From: Kordia antarctica
Lineage (GTDB): Bacteria > Bacteroidota > Bacteroidia > Flavobacteriales > Flavobacteriaceae
Direction of reading: 5' to 3'
DNA: 64,000 bases
NCBI RefSeq assembly: GCF_009901525.1
Contig: NZ_CP019288.1
Coordinates: forward strand, 5,237,501-5,301,500
Shown: piece by piece, positions 27,555 through 36,283 of the stretch
Layout of the letters: each line of letters starts with the position of its first letter
Position numbering within the stretch: the first letter of the stretch is position 1
Program-made: the position numbers and the translations under genes
The notes under the pieces: model-generated
The model's input: the letters and a program-made list of their open reading frames with translations, nothing else
Told to the model about the DNA's origin: nothing
Databases searched by the model: none

Positions 27555-27590
27555 ATGCGCGATTAATCGCGCATCTACAACAGGGTTTTA
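27539..27590. repeat. Perfect 52-bp REP palindrome between convergent RAYT and radC-like genes
   Basis: Centre 27564/27565. The left arm reads AAACCCTGTTGTAGATGC then GCGATT, and the right arm is its exact complement. The TAG in the left arm stops RAYT (27552–27554) and the complementary TAG in the right arm stops the radC-like gene (27575–27577). Confidence 0.92.
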
Positions 27591-28198
27591 ATATCCTTAA
27601 TATACAAACCAGTATATTTCTTAATAGTTTTAATATCAAAACCATCAGCTTTCATCTTCCGAGCAATATCAATAGCTTTAGATTTCTCAGCATTCTTACG
27701 TTCATATTGTATTTTCATTTCCTTCATTTGGTCACTTTCGCGATCTTGTATTTCGTACAATCCGCTTTTGCGAAGTTCTTCCATAATGCCTTTATCCTTA
27801 AAAGAAGTAAAGCCACTTTCGGTAACAATCAAATGATCTATCACTTCAATATTAATCATCTTTCCAACCTTTAAAAGTCTGTCGGTAATATCTTTGTCGG
27901 CTGCAGATACTTTCAAGTTTCCACTCGGATGATTGTGTACCAATATCATTCGAACGGCAAGTTTATAAATTCCCATACGGAAAACATCGGGCGGCGATAC
28001 ATTTACACGGTTTTGCGCGCCAATAGCAATGAGTTCTACAAACAAAATACTGTTATCGGCTTTCAGTCCAACAACCCAAAAATGTTCCTGCGCTCTACGA
28101 ATTTTGTTTTGTCGCAGTAGTATTTGCTGCATTACGCTATAAACGTCATGCGCATTAAGAATTGTTATCTTTTGTGTTTCGGTTAGTCGTACGTTCAT
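27575..28198 (-). CDS. RadC-like JAB/JAMM-domain protein with C-terminal helical tail
   Basis: About 207 residues from the preferred ATG at 28198 (five further codons upstream are open). JAB domain at about 5–150: catalytic-type Glu in FVELIAIG, then HNHPSGNLKVSAADKD, which is HxH-x10-D, the JAMM metal site. The remaining 55 residues are charged helices ending in AIDIARKMKADGFDIKTIKK and a short YTGL turn, like the helix-turn-helix tails of Rpn-type nucleases. RadC-like proteins are common on mobile elements; their role is unproven. The last residues IKTLL come from the shared palindrome. Confidence 0.85.
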   Translation of the reverse strand: MNVRLTETQKITILNAHDVYSVMQQILLRQNKIRRAQEHFWVVGLKADNSILFVELIAIGAQNRVNVSPPDVFRMGIYKLAVRMILVHNHPSGNLKVSAADKDITDRLLKVGKMINIEVIDHLIVTESGFTSFKDKGIMEELRKSGLYEIQDRESDQMKEMKIQYERKNAEKSKAIDIARKMKADGFDIKTIKKYTGLYIKDIKTLL

Positions 28199-28301
28199 GT
28201 AGTAAATATACAATAATTAAGAAAAATTATGAGCACTTAAAAAAGTGTTTCGAAATGTTTTACAATGGAATTTTGCCAACGATATGTTCACCTAAAAAAA
28301 T

Positions 28302-28334
28302 AAACCCTTGTAAATCATAGACTTACAAGGGTTT
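28302..28334 (-). terminator. tRNA-Ser terminator
   Basis: Hairpin AAACCCTTGTAA-N9-TTACAAGGGTTT, perfect 12-bp stem, followed on the minus strand by ATTTTTTT. Confidence 0.85.
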
Positions 28335-28337
28335 TTG

Positions 28338-28422
28338 CGGAGAAAGAGGGATTCGAACCCCCGGACCTGTGACAGTCGCTAGTTTTCAAGACTAGTGCAT
28401 TCGACCACTCTGCCATTTCTCC
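28338..28422 (-). tRNA. tRNA-Ser (UGA)
   Basis: Read on the minus strand: acceptor GGAGAAA/TTTCTCC, long variable arm, anticodon stem CTAGT/ACTAG with loop CTTGAAA, anticodon TGA, T-loop GGTTCGAATCC. CCA is not encoded. A TATATTTG box (28459–28466) lies 36 bp upstream, followed by GCATCCGCATTC, also found before the tRNA-Lys genes. Confidence 0.95.
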
Positions 28423-28564
28423 TTGAGTGTCTCATCAGGTATTCCCTGAATGCGGATGCAAATATAGAAAGCTTTTTTAATATTGAAAACAAATCACAAG
28501 GTTTTTTTAAGACTTTTTTTTGTTTCCATATATTATTAGAAACTGTATTCCATAAAATAATGTT

Positions 28565-28966
28565 CTAAGGCGTTGAATACATTATTTTTACAGGCTTCTT
28601 CTCATCGTCAATAGCAACAAACGTAAAGAAACCAGTTACTGCTTTTTTTCGTCCATCTTTATACATATTCTCTCTAAAAATATCTACTTGTACCACACAA
28701 CTTGTATTTCCTACGGTTATCACTTTAGCTACGAGTTCAATTAAAGTTCCTTGCGGAATTGGCTCGGTAAAGTCTATTTTATCTGTGGAAACGGTGACAA
28801 CTTTCTTTCTACTAAATCGGGTTGCACATATAAAAGAAGCTTCATCCATAAGTTGCAAGGCTGTGCCGCCAAATAACGTATCATAATGATTGGTCGTATT
28901 CGGAAATACGGCTTTAAAAATATGTGTTTCAGAACTTTCAATGCGTGCAAGTGTATCTGTATCCAT
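28565..28966 (-). CDS. Acyl-CoA thioesterase, hotdog fold (YciA-like)
   Basis: About 133 residues from ATG at 28966; nine further upstream codons are open but give an unusual MLHKLITLF extension. Hotdog signatures: VFPNTTNHYDTLFGGTALQL with the catalytic Asp in LMDEASFICATR, then STDKIDFTEPIPQGTLIELV and the terminal FFTFVAIDDE. The family hydrolyses acyl-CoA, often with broad chain-length specificity. It is divergent from the nitroreductase gene at 29059, sharing a 92-bp promoter region. Confidence 0.88.
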   Translation of the reverse strand: MDTDTLARIESSETHIFKAVFPNTTNHYDTLFGGTALQLMDEASFICATRFSRKKVVTVSTDKIDFTEPIPQGTLIELVAKVITVGNTSCVVQVDIFRENMYKDGRKKAVTGFFTFVAIDDEKKPVKIMYSTP

Positions 28967-29058
28967 GAATAGCGTAATTAATTTATGAAGCAATTGGTAT
29001 AATTTATAGAAACACTAAGTTTTCCTTTTCTGTATTGCTTATTTTTGTTTGATAATTT

Positions 29059-29709
29059 ATGGAATCAAAGATAGAATTTATGCAAATACTAGATAGTTTA
29101 AAATGGAGATATGCAACAAAAAAATTTGATGCAACCCGTTTTTTAACCACTAAACAACTACAAACACTCAAAGAAGCTTTTAACCTAACAGCAACTTCCT
29201 ACGGATTACAGCCGATCCGTTTGGTAGTAATTCAAGATAAAGATTTACAAAAACAATTATTGCCACATTCGTGGAAGCAACGCCAAGTAATTGATGCTTC
29301 GCATTTATTAGTAATATGTATTGAGAACACTGTTGATACTGAATATATTGAATCTTATTTTGCACGTGTAAAGGAAATTCGTGATACGCCAGACGAAATT
29401 TTGAAACCTTTTAAAAGCTTCATGATTGATTCGTTTTCCAAGAAAACAGCCGAAGAACTCAAAATTTGGGCAACAAAACAAGCCTATCTTGCTATGGGAA
29501 ATTTACTAACGGTTTGTGGTGCGGAACAGATTGACGCTTGCCCAATGGAAGGCTTTATTCCTGAAAAATATGATGAGGTTTTAGGTTTAAAAGCACATGG
29601 ACTTTCTTCAGTTTTACTATTGCCAGTTGGTTTCAGAGCAGAAGATGATATGTTTGGTGATTTCGCCAAAGTGCGTAAGTCTATTTCAGAAAGTGTGTTG
29701 GAATTGTAA
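29059..29709 (+). CDS. NAD(P)H-dependent nitroreductase (NfsB/YdgI-like)
   Basis: 216 residues. FMN-binding features: LKWRYATKKFDATR near the start, PTSYGLQP-like motif as TATSYGLQPIRLVVIQD, then WATKQAYLAMGNLLTVCGAE (dimer helix) and CPMEGF followed by LLPVGFRAEDD near the end. These match the oxygen-insensitive nitroreductase family. A second in-frame ATG (29077) gives MQILDSLKWRY, which may be the real start. Probably cytoplasmic; the natural substrate is not deducible. Confidence 0.88.
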   Translation: MESKIEFMQILDSLKWRYATKKFDATRFLTTKQLQTLKEAFNLTATSYGLQPIRLVVIQDKDLQKQLLPHSWKQRQVIDASHLLVICIENTVDTEYIESYFARVKEIRDTPDEILKPFKSFMIDSFSKKTAEELKIWATKQAYLAMGNLLTVCGAEQIDACPMEGFIPEKYDEVLGLKAHGLSSVLLLPVGFRAEDDMFGDFAKVRKSISESVLEL

Positions 29710-29722
29710 TATTTTGGCAAGA

Positions 29723-29755
29723 TTGTTGTTTTAAAGGAAGAAACATATATATTTG
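29723..29755 (+). promoter_or_regulatory. Bacteroidetes-type promoter for the thioredoxin gene
   Basis: -7 box TATATTTG (29748–29755) with TTG at 29726–29728, spacer 19 bp. About 25 bp before the ATG at 29781. Confidence 0.5.
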
Positions 29756-29780
29756 TTTCGCGCCTTAACACCGTATACAC

Positions 29781-30236
29781 ATGAAAAAATTATTTTTCTT
29801 AGCCGTATTTTTTATTGGATTTTCTGCATTTGCACAAGAAGAAGTAACCCTAAATTGGCTTACAGATTTTGACAAAGCCAAAAAGATTTCTAAAAAAACG
29901 AATAAACCTATTTTAATCTATTTTACGGGAAGCGATTGGTGTCCGCCGTGTAAAATGCTCAAAGAAGCGTACTTTTACACAGAAAAGTTTGAAGAAAAAT
30001 CGGAAGAATTTGTGTTAGTTATGGCAGATTTACCAAGACGTACAGATATCATTACAGACAAACAACGTAAGGAAAACATAAAACTTGCATCGAAATACAA
30101 TAAAAAAGGTTCGTATCCCAATATTGTAATCGTAGATTATAAAGGTAAAGAAATCGATAACATATCTGGGTTCAATATGATGCGTGATACATCCAGACAT
30201 GAGAGATTTATCAATAAAATAATCGAAAACTATTAA
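29781..30236 (+). CDS. Secreted thioredoxin-like protein (CPPC)
   Basis: 151 residues: Sec signal (MKKLFFLAVFFIGFSAFAQ) then a thioredoxin fold with active site GSDWCPPCKMLKEAYF (about 52–60). Later strands NKKGSYPNIVIVDYKGKE carry the cis-Pro region (YPN). Closest to periplasmic DUF255/thioredoxin_7-type proteins. CPPC instead of CGPC suggests a different redox potential. Followed by a strong terminator, so it is transcribed alone. Confidence 0.85.
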   Translation: MKKLFFLAVFFIGFSAFAQEEVTLNWLTDFDKAKKISKKTNKPILIYFTGSDWCPPCKMLKEAYFYTEKFEEKSEEFVLVMADLPRRTDIITDKQRKENIKLASKYNKKGSYPNIVIVDYKGKEIDNISGFNMMRDTSRHERFINKIIENY

Positions 30237-30255
30237 TAAGATACACATAAAAAAC

Positions 30256-30296
30256 AACCTCTTTTCTATACTTTTGTACTAGAAAAGAGGTTTTTT
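30256..30296 (+). terminator. Terminator of the thioredoxin gene
   Basis: AACCTCTTTTCTA-N11-TAGAAAAGAGGTT with six Ts following, 20 bp past the stop. Confidence 0.88.
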
Positions 30297-30393
30297 AATT
30301 TGAACTCATCTTGACTTTTGTTTTTAACCGAAATTTTGTAAAATAAAGAAAAGACAAGAAAAATAATTTTGTTATTTACCAAAAACATACATA

Positions 30394-31587
30394 ATGCCAG
30401 GATTTGAATTATTTAGTGATGCCGAACGAAAAGAAGTACATGACGTATTAGATACTGGCGTATTAATGCGCTACGGATTTGATGGAATGCGCAACGGACA
30501 TTGGAAAGCAAAAGAACTTGAACGCGCCTTAGAAGCGCAATTTAACGTAAATCATGCGCAATTAGTTTCTAGCGGAACTGCGGCAGTTTCGGTAGCGTTT
30601 GCTATCACAGGAATTGGAGCAGGCGATGAAGTTATTATGCCAACATTTACCTTTGTAGCAAGTTTTGAAGCTATTATGATGCTTGGCGCGATTCCTGTTT
30701 TGGTTGATATTGATGATACACTTACGTTGGATCCCGAAGCAATTCGCAAAGCAATTACTCCAAAAACTAAAGCCATTATGCCTGTGCATATGTGCGGAAG
30801 TATGGCAAACTTAGATGAAATTAAAGCAATTTGTGACGAGCATAATTTGATTTTGGTTGAAGATGCTTGCCAAGCAATTGGCGGAACTTACAACGGAAAA
30901 GCCTTAGGAACTATTGGCGATGTTGGTTGTTTTTCGTTTGATTTTGTAAAAACAATGACCTGTGGCGAAGGTGGCGCAATTATCACAAATAACAAAAAAT
31001 ATGCTACACATGCCGATCATTACAGCGATCACGGACACGATCATGTTGGGAATGATAGAGGCGCAGAAACACATCCGTTTCTAGGCTATAACTTTCGAAT
31101 CTCCGAATTAAATGCGGCAGTTGGTTTGGCACAAGTTCGCCGTTTGCCGGAATTTCTAAGCATTCAAAAGAAGCATTATACAATCTTGCGAGAAGCATTA
31201 GCAGACATTCCAGAAGTTGTTTTCAGAACTGTTCCTAAAGGTGGCGTTGAAAGTTATGCGTTTTTAAACTTCTTCTTGCCCGATTTAACGGTAGCTCAGA
31301 AAGTAATGGCAGGTTTCAAAGCAAACGGAATTGATGTCTGTTTTCATTATTTCGATAACAATTGGCATTACATTCGTAGATGGGAACATTTAAAAAATCT
31401 CAAATCATTATATCCGATTTCTACGGAAGTAAAAGAAGGAATGAAATATTTAGACACAAAAACATTTGAACAATCGGATCATTATATTGCCCGAAATATT
31501 TCTTGTTTAATCAAAATGTCTTGGACAGCGGAAGAAGTAAAAGCTAGAGGAGAAAAAATGCGCGAAGTGATTTTGGCTTCTTTATAA
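30394..31587 (+). CDS. DegT/DnrJ/EryC1/StrS-family PLP aminotransferase
   Basis: 397 residues. PLP fold with SSGTAAVSVAFAITG, GAGDEVIMPTFTFVAS, VLVDIDDTLTLDPE, VEDACQAIGG and the Schiff-base Lys in CFSFDFVKTMTCGEGGAI (about residue 187). Substrate binding by the family is a ketosugar or cyclitol, giving an amino-sugar. Here no nucleotide-sugar or glycosyltransferase gene is near, so the target cannot be inferred. The extended acidic SDHGHDHVGN insert is normal for one subgroup. A -7-like TAATTTTG lies at 30364–30371. Confidence 0.9.
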   Translation: MPGFELFSDAERKEVHDVLDTGVLMRYGFDGMRNGHWKAKELERALEAQFNVNHAQLVSSGTAAVSVAFAITGIGAGDEVIMPTFTFVASFEAIMMLGAIPVLVDIDDTLTLDPEAIRKAITPKTKAIMPVHMCGSMANLDEIKAICDEHNLILVEDACQAIGGTYNGKALGTIGDVGCFSFDFVKTMTCGEGGAIITNNKKYATHADHYSDHGHDHVGNDRGAETHPFLGYNFRISELNAAVGLAQVRRLPEFLSIQKKHYTILREALADIPEVVFRTVPKGGVESYAFLNFFLPDLTVAQKVMAGFKANGIDVCFHYFDNNWHYIRRWEHLKNLKSLYPISTEVKEGMKYLDTKTFEQSDHYIARNISCLIKMSWTAEEVKARGEKMREVILASL

Positions 31588-31602
31588 AATTTTAAATGCT
31601 AA

Positions 31603-32178
31603 ATGTTGAATTTTAAATTGAGGAGTTTCTACCTGATAGTAATAGTTTTCTTTTTATTCTTTAGTTGTAAAGTGCAAAGAAATATTCCTGCCAAAGGATT
31701 AGAGTATAATCTAACAAAGAATATATTTAAAAAATTATCTGACACTAAAGATAAGGAAAATACTGAAATAGCCTTCAATGGAGGAATTAAGAGTTGTTTG
31801 ATCTTTCGATAATATTTCTTTCAAAACGTTGGTGAAAATCGCATCAAAAAGGCGAATCTCATAGAAATTGTTGACACATTTAGTGATAATTTATATAGTG
31901 CTTATTTGCAAGTAGATACGGGAGTGTTTATCTACGAAGCATATCTTTCAAAAGACATTATAAAGCTCAAAAAAGTAAGCCTACAAGAGTTTATGAATAA
32001 TAGTAGCTACGGATCTTTATCTTGTATTTTGACTAAAATGATGAATGATGATTTAGAAGATTTGTTGGACGATCATATAACAACAAACTCTCATCACAGT
32101 ACATATATCAGTTGCGTAGATGGTATTAGTAATATAGAAACACAAATTTTAAGAGATAGTTGCTTCCGATCAAAATAA
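31603..32178 (+). pseudogene. Interrupted lipoprotein gene
   Basis: One frame runs from an ATG at 31603 to a stop at 32176–32178 with a single internal TAA at 31810–31812. The first part (69 codons) reads MLNFKLRSFYLIVIVFFLFF then SCKVQRN, a lipoprotein signal with Cys22. The second part (after the TAA) continues YFFQNVGENRIKKANLIEI then DTFSDNLYSAYLQVDTGVFI in the same frame, with the same composition. I read this as one gene with a nonsense mutation. The initiating region is itself a copy of the TAAATGCTAAATGTTGAATT repeat, so the native start may have been replaced. Confidence 0.6.
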
Positions 32179-32204
32179 AATTTAAGTTTAATTATAGTAA
32201 GAAA

Positions 32205-32383
32205 CATTTCTTGATACAATTTTCTATTGAAAATTACTCAAAGTGACGGTTTGAAATGCAAAATTTGAAATGAAAAATTATTTTCGAATAACGAATAACG
32301 AATAACGAATAACCGAATAAACAAAAAGGAGCAAAGCGACTGAAAGTCTAAAGACGAAGCAAATCTAAAAGCGCAGCGATCTA
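32205..32383. repeat. Composite intergenic element, copy 3
   Basis: 32212–32250 resembles the CTTCTCGATAC / ACTCGAAGTGACG family. Then AAATGCAAAATTTGAAATG, (GAATAAC)n 32286–32314 (four units), AAAAAGGAGCAAAGCGACTG and AAGCGCAGCGATCTATTAA next to the ribB stop. Confidence 0.65.
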
Positions 32384-33532
32384 TTAATAAGATATGTAAT
32401 CCACAATTTCCAAGCCGTAACCAATCATTCCAACACGTTTTTCTTGATGTGTATTTGTAACTAATTTTATTTTACTAATATTGATGTCGTGCAGAATTTG
32501 CGCACCAATTCCGAAATCTTTAGCATCCATTTTTATTCTTGGAGCTTTGTATTCGCCATCGTTTTGTAAAGCTTTCAATTCTTTAATTCTACGAAGTAAA
32601 TTTAACGAACTACTATCTTGATTGATAAAAATAATCGCGCCTTTTTCTTCTTCATTAATCAAACGAAACATATCATCGAGCTTCTTATTCACATTTTTGG
32701 TCAACGTTCCTAAAATGTCATCATTCACTAACGTAGAATTGATACGTGTTAACACAGGTTCGTCAGTAGCCCAACTTCCTTTTGTTAATGCAATATGCAC
32801 TTGATTGTTAGTAGTTTGTAAATATGCACGCATGCGGAAATCGCCAAAACGTGTTTGTATATCGAAGTCTTCTTTCTTCTCAATTAAAGAATCGTGTTCC
32901 ATTCGGTAGGCAACCAAATCTTCAATAGAAACTATTTTCAAATCAAAGTTTTTAGCAACTTCCATTAATTGTGGCAAACGTGCCATACTTCCGTCTTCAT
33001 TCATGATTTCCACAATCACGCCAGCAGGTTGTAAGCCAGCCAAACGTGCAAAATCGATAGCTGCTTCTGTATGACCAGTTCTGCGCAATACGCCACCTTC
33101 TTTAGCTTTCAGAGGAAATATATGTCCTGGACGTGCTAGATCAAATGGTCTTGTGTTTGGATCAATAATTGCTTTGACTGTTTTAGAACGATCTGCCGCA
33201 GAAATTCCTGTCGTAACGCCATTTCCTTTCAAATCTACAGAAACTGTAAATGCCGTTTCCATAGGATCTGTGTTATTGCTTACCATCATATCAAGTTGCA
33301 ATTCTTTACAACGATTTTCTGTCAAAGGCACACAAATTAATCCGCGTCCGTGCGTTGCCATAAAGTTGATCATTTCTGGCGTTACCTTTTCAGCCGCAGC
33401 TAAAAAATCACCTTCATTCTCACGATTTTCATCATCGACCACAATGATAACTTTTCCTTGACGGATATCTTCAATGGCTTCATGAATACTATCTAATTGT
33501 GTATTGACTTTCACTTTCGTAGTTGTGGACAT
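32384..33532 (-). CDS. ribB: DHBP synthase with degenerate GTP cyclohydrolase II domain
   Basis: 382 residues. The N-terminal RibB domain (about 10–210) is intact: [20 protein letters not shown] (Mg-binding Glu/Asp), [21 protein letters not shown] and [12 protein letters not shown] with RPGHIFPL. It makes 3,4-dihydroxy-2-butanone 4-phosphate for riboflavin. The C-terminal half keeps the RibA fold outline ([20 protein letters not shown]), but the zinc motif ECLTGD-x-C-x-C is replaced by [11 protein letters not shown] and no Cys are present, so GTP cyclohydrolase activity should be absent. It ends the ftsK–lolA–lpt–ribB operon. Confidence 0.88.
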   Translation of the reverse strand: MSTTTKVKVNTQLDSIHEAIEDIRQGKVIIVVDDENRENEGDFLAAAEKVTPEMINFMATHGRGLICVPLTENRCKELQLDMMVSNNTDPMETAFTVSVDLKGNGVTTGISAADRSKTVKAIIDPNTRPFDLARPGHIFPLKAKEGGVLRRTGHTEAAIDFARLAGLQPAGVIVEIMNEDGSMARLPQLMEVAKNFDLKIVSIEDLVAYRMEHDSLIEKKEDFDIQTRFGDFRMRAYLQTTNNQVHIALTKGSWATDEPVLTRINSTLVNDDILGTLTKNVNKKLDDMFRLINEEEKGAIIFINQDSSSLNLLRRIKELKALQNDGEYKAPRIKMDAKDFGIGAQILHDINISKIKLVTNTHQEKRVGMIGYGLEIVDYISY

Positions 33533-33625
33533 GTTTTTATGTATGATTTGCTCACAAAAATAATCATTCTTGTGAAATATGATCTATGAATGGATAGTAA
33601 AGATTGATGAAAGTATCGGAAGTAG

Positions 33626-35635
33626 TTATAGAATACTTTTAATGTCTTGCTTGACGCGATTTCGGATTAAGAAAAAAGCAATGAAATAAAGTGGAATTCC
33701 TAAAATAGCTATAATTCCATTGAATAGTTTATTGGTAGATTCATTTCCAGTTGCATCCGTAATACTCTTTAAAAATATGTTTGTACGAATGAAATTGTAT
33801 AAAAATAATACACCAAAAATCACAGCTAATACAATTAAACCAATCTTTTGCCATGATTGCAATTCCATATTGTTATTCAGAATTGGTAATGCCAATGCTG
33901 TTATTAAAAATGGCACATAGAAATACAGCGAAAGCTTTGAAGATTTTGTAAAAGCAGCATAATTTTCTTTAGCCGTTTCATACTTTTTATTCTCAAAAGC
34001 GCCCATTATTTGTAAACGTTCTTGCGTTATACCTTTTTTTGCTAGCATTTCCACAACTAGAGAACGCTCACCTTCTGTGTAATCATACTGTTGATAGTTA
34101 CGAACTACATCGATTAATTGTTTATCACTTAACGAACTAAATTTTTCAGTACTTTCTTCATCACTAATCGTAATTACAGCTTTTTCGTATGCTACATCTT
34201 TTTCATCTTCATCCGTAGGTTTTACAAATAGGTTTTTCAGCGTTATAAAAAAACCAGCAAAACTAAACAATCCTTGATCAGACGTTGCGCGTCGCGTAAA
34301 GTAAATACTTAATGGCAACATAATCATTGAAGAAAGCCACGTACCGAGCCACGGAGGAATACTTCCGTCTTCTGCACTGTTTTTTCCAAAAATTCCTATA
34401 AAGTGATAGGCTAAGAATAGACAGACAGCAATAACCATAGGCAATCCAATTCCACCTTTGCGAATTATAGCTCCTAAAGGCGCGCCTACAAAGAATAGAA
34501 TAATACATGCAATGGCAACTGCAAATTTGTCGTGCATGTATATTTTTTGATGATTGATTTTTTTCTCAATGAGCTCAAAACGATTTTGAGTATTTTCAAG
34601 CGTTGTACGGCGACCTTTTATGCTTGTGATGGAAATGTCTAAGGCACGTTTTTTATTTTTTAAGGAAAGAATATTTAGTGCATTATCTGATGCATTAACA
34701 GAATCTAATTGTACAATGTTAGTTGTATCTCTTTGAATAATAACAATTCCTGTACGTTTGTACATATTGTTGCCATAACCAATTTTTTCCTGATCGTACC
34801 TACGTTCGCTACCAGCTATTGTATCATATAACTGCTGTACGTTAAACATTTTATAAGTACTATGATCTGTAGCGGTTAAATCTACTTTATCAACATCACG
34901 TAAATCTATATTCATGATGTATTTGTCAAACGAAACTTTGGCGTGTTGCATGCGCAACATATCTCTTGGATCGTTCGATTTTACATCTTCATAGCGATTT
35001 CCATCGAACAAAACCATTTGTAAAATATCTGAATCAGGACGACTTTTAAGTTCCCCTTTTTTAGATTTCATTACAATCCGATTTTTCTTATCGTTAGATT
35101 TTTGATGAATAATTACATTGTCTAACAATTGATCGTTTTCGCCGTATTTATTATCTACTTTAATATTGATGTTTCCGATATCGTTAAAAACACCTTCACC
35201 AATGGCTAAAGCAGGTTTTTTCTTCGCTAAGTTTTTACGTAAGTTGTATTGTTTAAATTCTGACCAAGGAATCACATTATTACTAAAGAAGAAAGTTCCA
35301 ATTCCGAGTAATACAATAAATACAATTAAGCTTCGCATGGCGCGTTGCAAGGAAATTCCTGTTGATTTCATTGCTGCAAATTCATAGCTTTCTGCAAATC
35401 GACCAAAAGTCATAATAGAAGATACTAAAATACTCAACGGCAATACTAACGGAATTAGTTTTGGCGCAGTATAGAATAGGAATTTCAAAATAATTCCTGC
35501 GTCTAAGCCTTTTCCAGCGAGTTCACCTATAAAAAGCCAAACGGTTTGTAATATAAATATGAACATAAATATTACAAACACGGTCAGGAAAGTAAAAAGG
35601 TAACTCTTTAATATATATCTATCTAATATTTTCAA
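33626..35635 (-). CDS. LptF/LptG-type LPS-export permease
   Basis: 669 residues. YjgP/YjgQ domain at about 1–400: six membrane helices (LKSYLFTFLTVFVIFMFIFI; APKLIPLVLPLSILVSSIMT; AVAIACIILFFVGAPLGAII), with GRFAESYEFAAMKSTGISL coupling region. A soluble jelly-roll part lies between. The last 200 residues include further membrane segments. Longer than E. coli LptF (366), as usual in flavobacteria. Function: part of the LPS transport ABC machinery. It begins 5 bp after the lolA stop, so they are cotranscribed. Confidence 0.9.
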   Translation of the reverse strand: MKILDRYILKSYLFTFLTVFVIFMFIFILQTVWLFIGELAGKGLDAGIILKFLFYTAPKLIPLVLPLSILVSSIMTFGRFAESYEFAAMKSTGISLQRAMRSLIVFIVLLGIGTFFFSNNVIPWSEFKQYNLRKNLAKKKPALAIGEGVFNDIGNINIKVDNKYGENDQLLDNVIIHQKSNDKKNRIVMKSKKGELKSRPDSDILQMVLFDGNRYEDVKSNDPRDMLRMQHAKVSFDKYIMNIDLRDVDKVDLTATDHSTYKMFNVQQLYDTIAGSERRYDQEKIGYGNNMYKRTGIVIIQRDTTNIVQLDSVNASDNALNILSLKNKKRALDISITSIKGRRTTLENTQNRFELIEKKINHQKIYMHDKFAVAIACIILFFVGAPLGAIIRKGGIGLPMVIAVCLFLAYHFIGIFGKNSAEDGSIPPWLGTWLSSMIMLPLSIYFTRRATSDQGLFSFAGFFITLKNLFVKPTDEDEKDVAYEKAVITISDEESTEKFSSLSDKQLIDVVRNYQQYDYTEGERSLVVEMLAKKGITQERLQIMGAFENKKYETAKENYAAFTKSSKLSLYFYVPFLITALALPILNNNMELQSWQKIGLIVLAVIFGVLFLYNFIRTNIFLKSITDATGNESTNKLFNGIIAILGIPLYFIAFFLIRNRVKQDIKSIL

Positions 35636-35640
35636 GCAGA

Positions 35641-36282
35641 CTAATCGTTTTTATCTATATAATAATCCTCGTATTTCGATGCATCAAATATAAATAAGCT
35701 TTTTGATAAAGGCAGATTAGTTTTAAAAGAATTAACAGTTAAAATGGTATTTGTACCATTTTTTCCAGATTCAATCAAGTTGTAGATGTGTTTTGTTTTA
35801 ACGTCAATTCCGAGCAATACACTTTCAATGTCTGAATCTGCGTCCGTTGGCGTTAATTTAATGTATTGAATTTTTCTTCCGCTAACATCTTGTAAAAGAT
35901 CCCAAACATACGTATATCCATTTTTGTAGAACGTTAGCATTTGCGATGGCGATAACGAAGTTTCATCATCATCCGCATCTGAAACAGTAACTTCTTCGTT
36001 GGCAGGAACAATTGTATACACTTTTTTAGTGTCGTATAGTTTTGTAAATCCTAAGAAATTCAATAAATATTTGTCGCCTTCAAGCGTTACATTTCCTTTA
36101 GATTCTTGCTTTGTATTTGCTTCTTTATTATTCAATTCGTATTTGAAGTCTATTTGAATATTTTTATAACTATTCACTTTGGTAGAAACTTCCTCTAATA
36201 GTTTTTTGGCTTTCTCAGCATCTTGTGCATTTGCATTAAATGCGAATGCGCTTACTAGCAACACTAAAACTAACTTTTTCAT
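35641..36282 (-). CDS. lolA: Outer-membrane lipoprotein carrier protein LolA
   Basis: About 213 residues from ATG at 36282 (a start three codons earlier at 36291 overlaps ftsK). Signal peptide MKKLVLVLLVSAFAFNANAQ. The mature chain is the LolA/LolB half-barrel: TKVNSYKNIQIDFKYEL, KGNVTLEGDKYLLNFLG, DLLQDVSGRKIQYIKLTP and KTNLPLSKSLFIFDASKYED. It carries lipoproteins through the periplasm to the outer membrane. Located between ftsK and lptF/G in the conserved flavobacterial order. Confidence 0.9.
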   Translation of the reverse strand: MKKLVLVLLVSAFAFNANAQDAEKAKKLLEEVSTKVNSYKNIQIDFKYELNNKEANTKQESKGNVTLEGDKYLLNFLGFTKLYDTKKVYTIVPANEEVTVSDADDDETSLSPSQMLTFYKNGYTYVWDLLQDVSGRKIQYIKLTPTDADSDIESVLLGIDVKTKHIYNLIESGKNGTNTILTVNSFKTNLPLSKSLFIFDASKYEDYYIDKND

Positions 36283-36283
36283 C

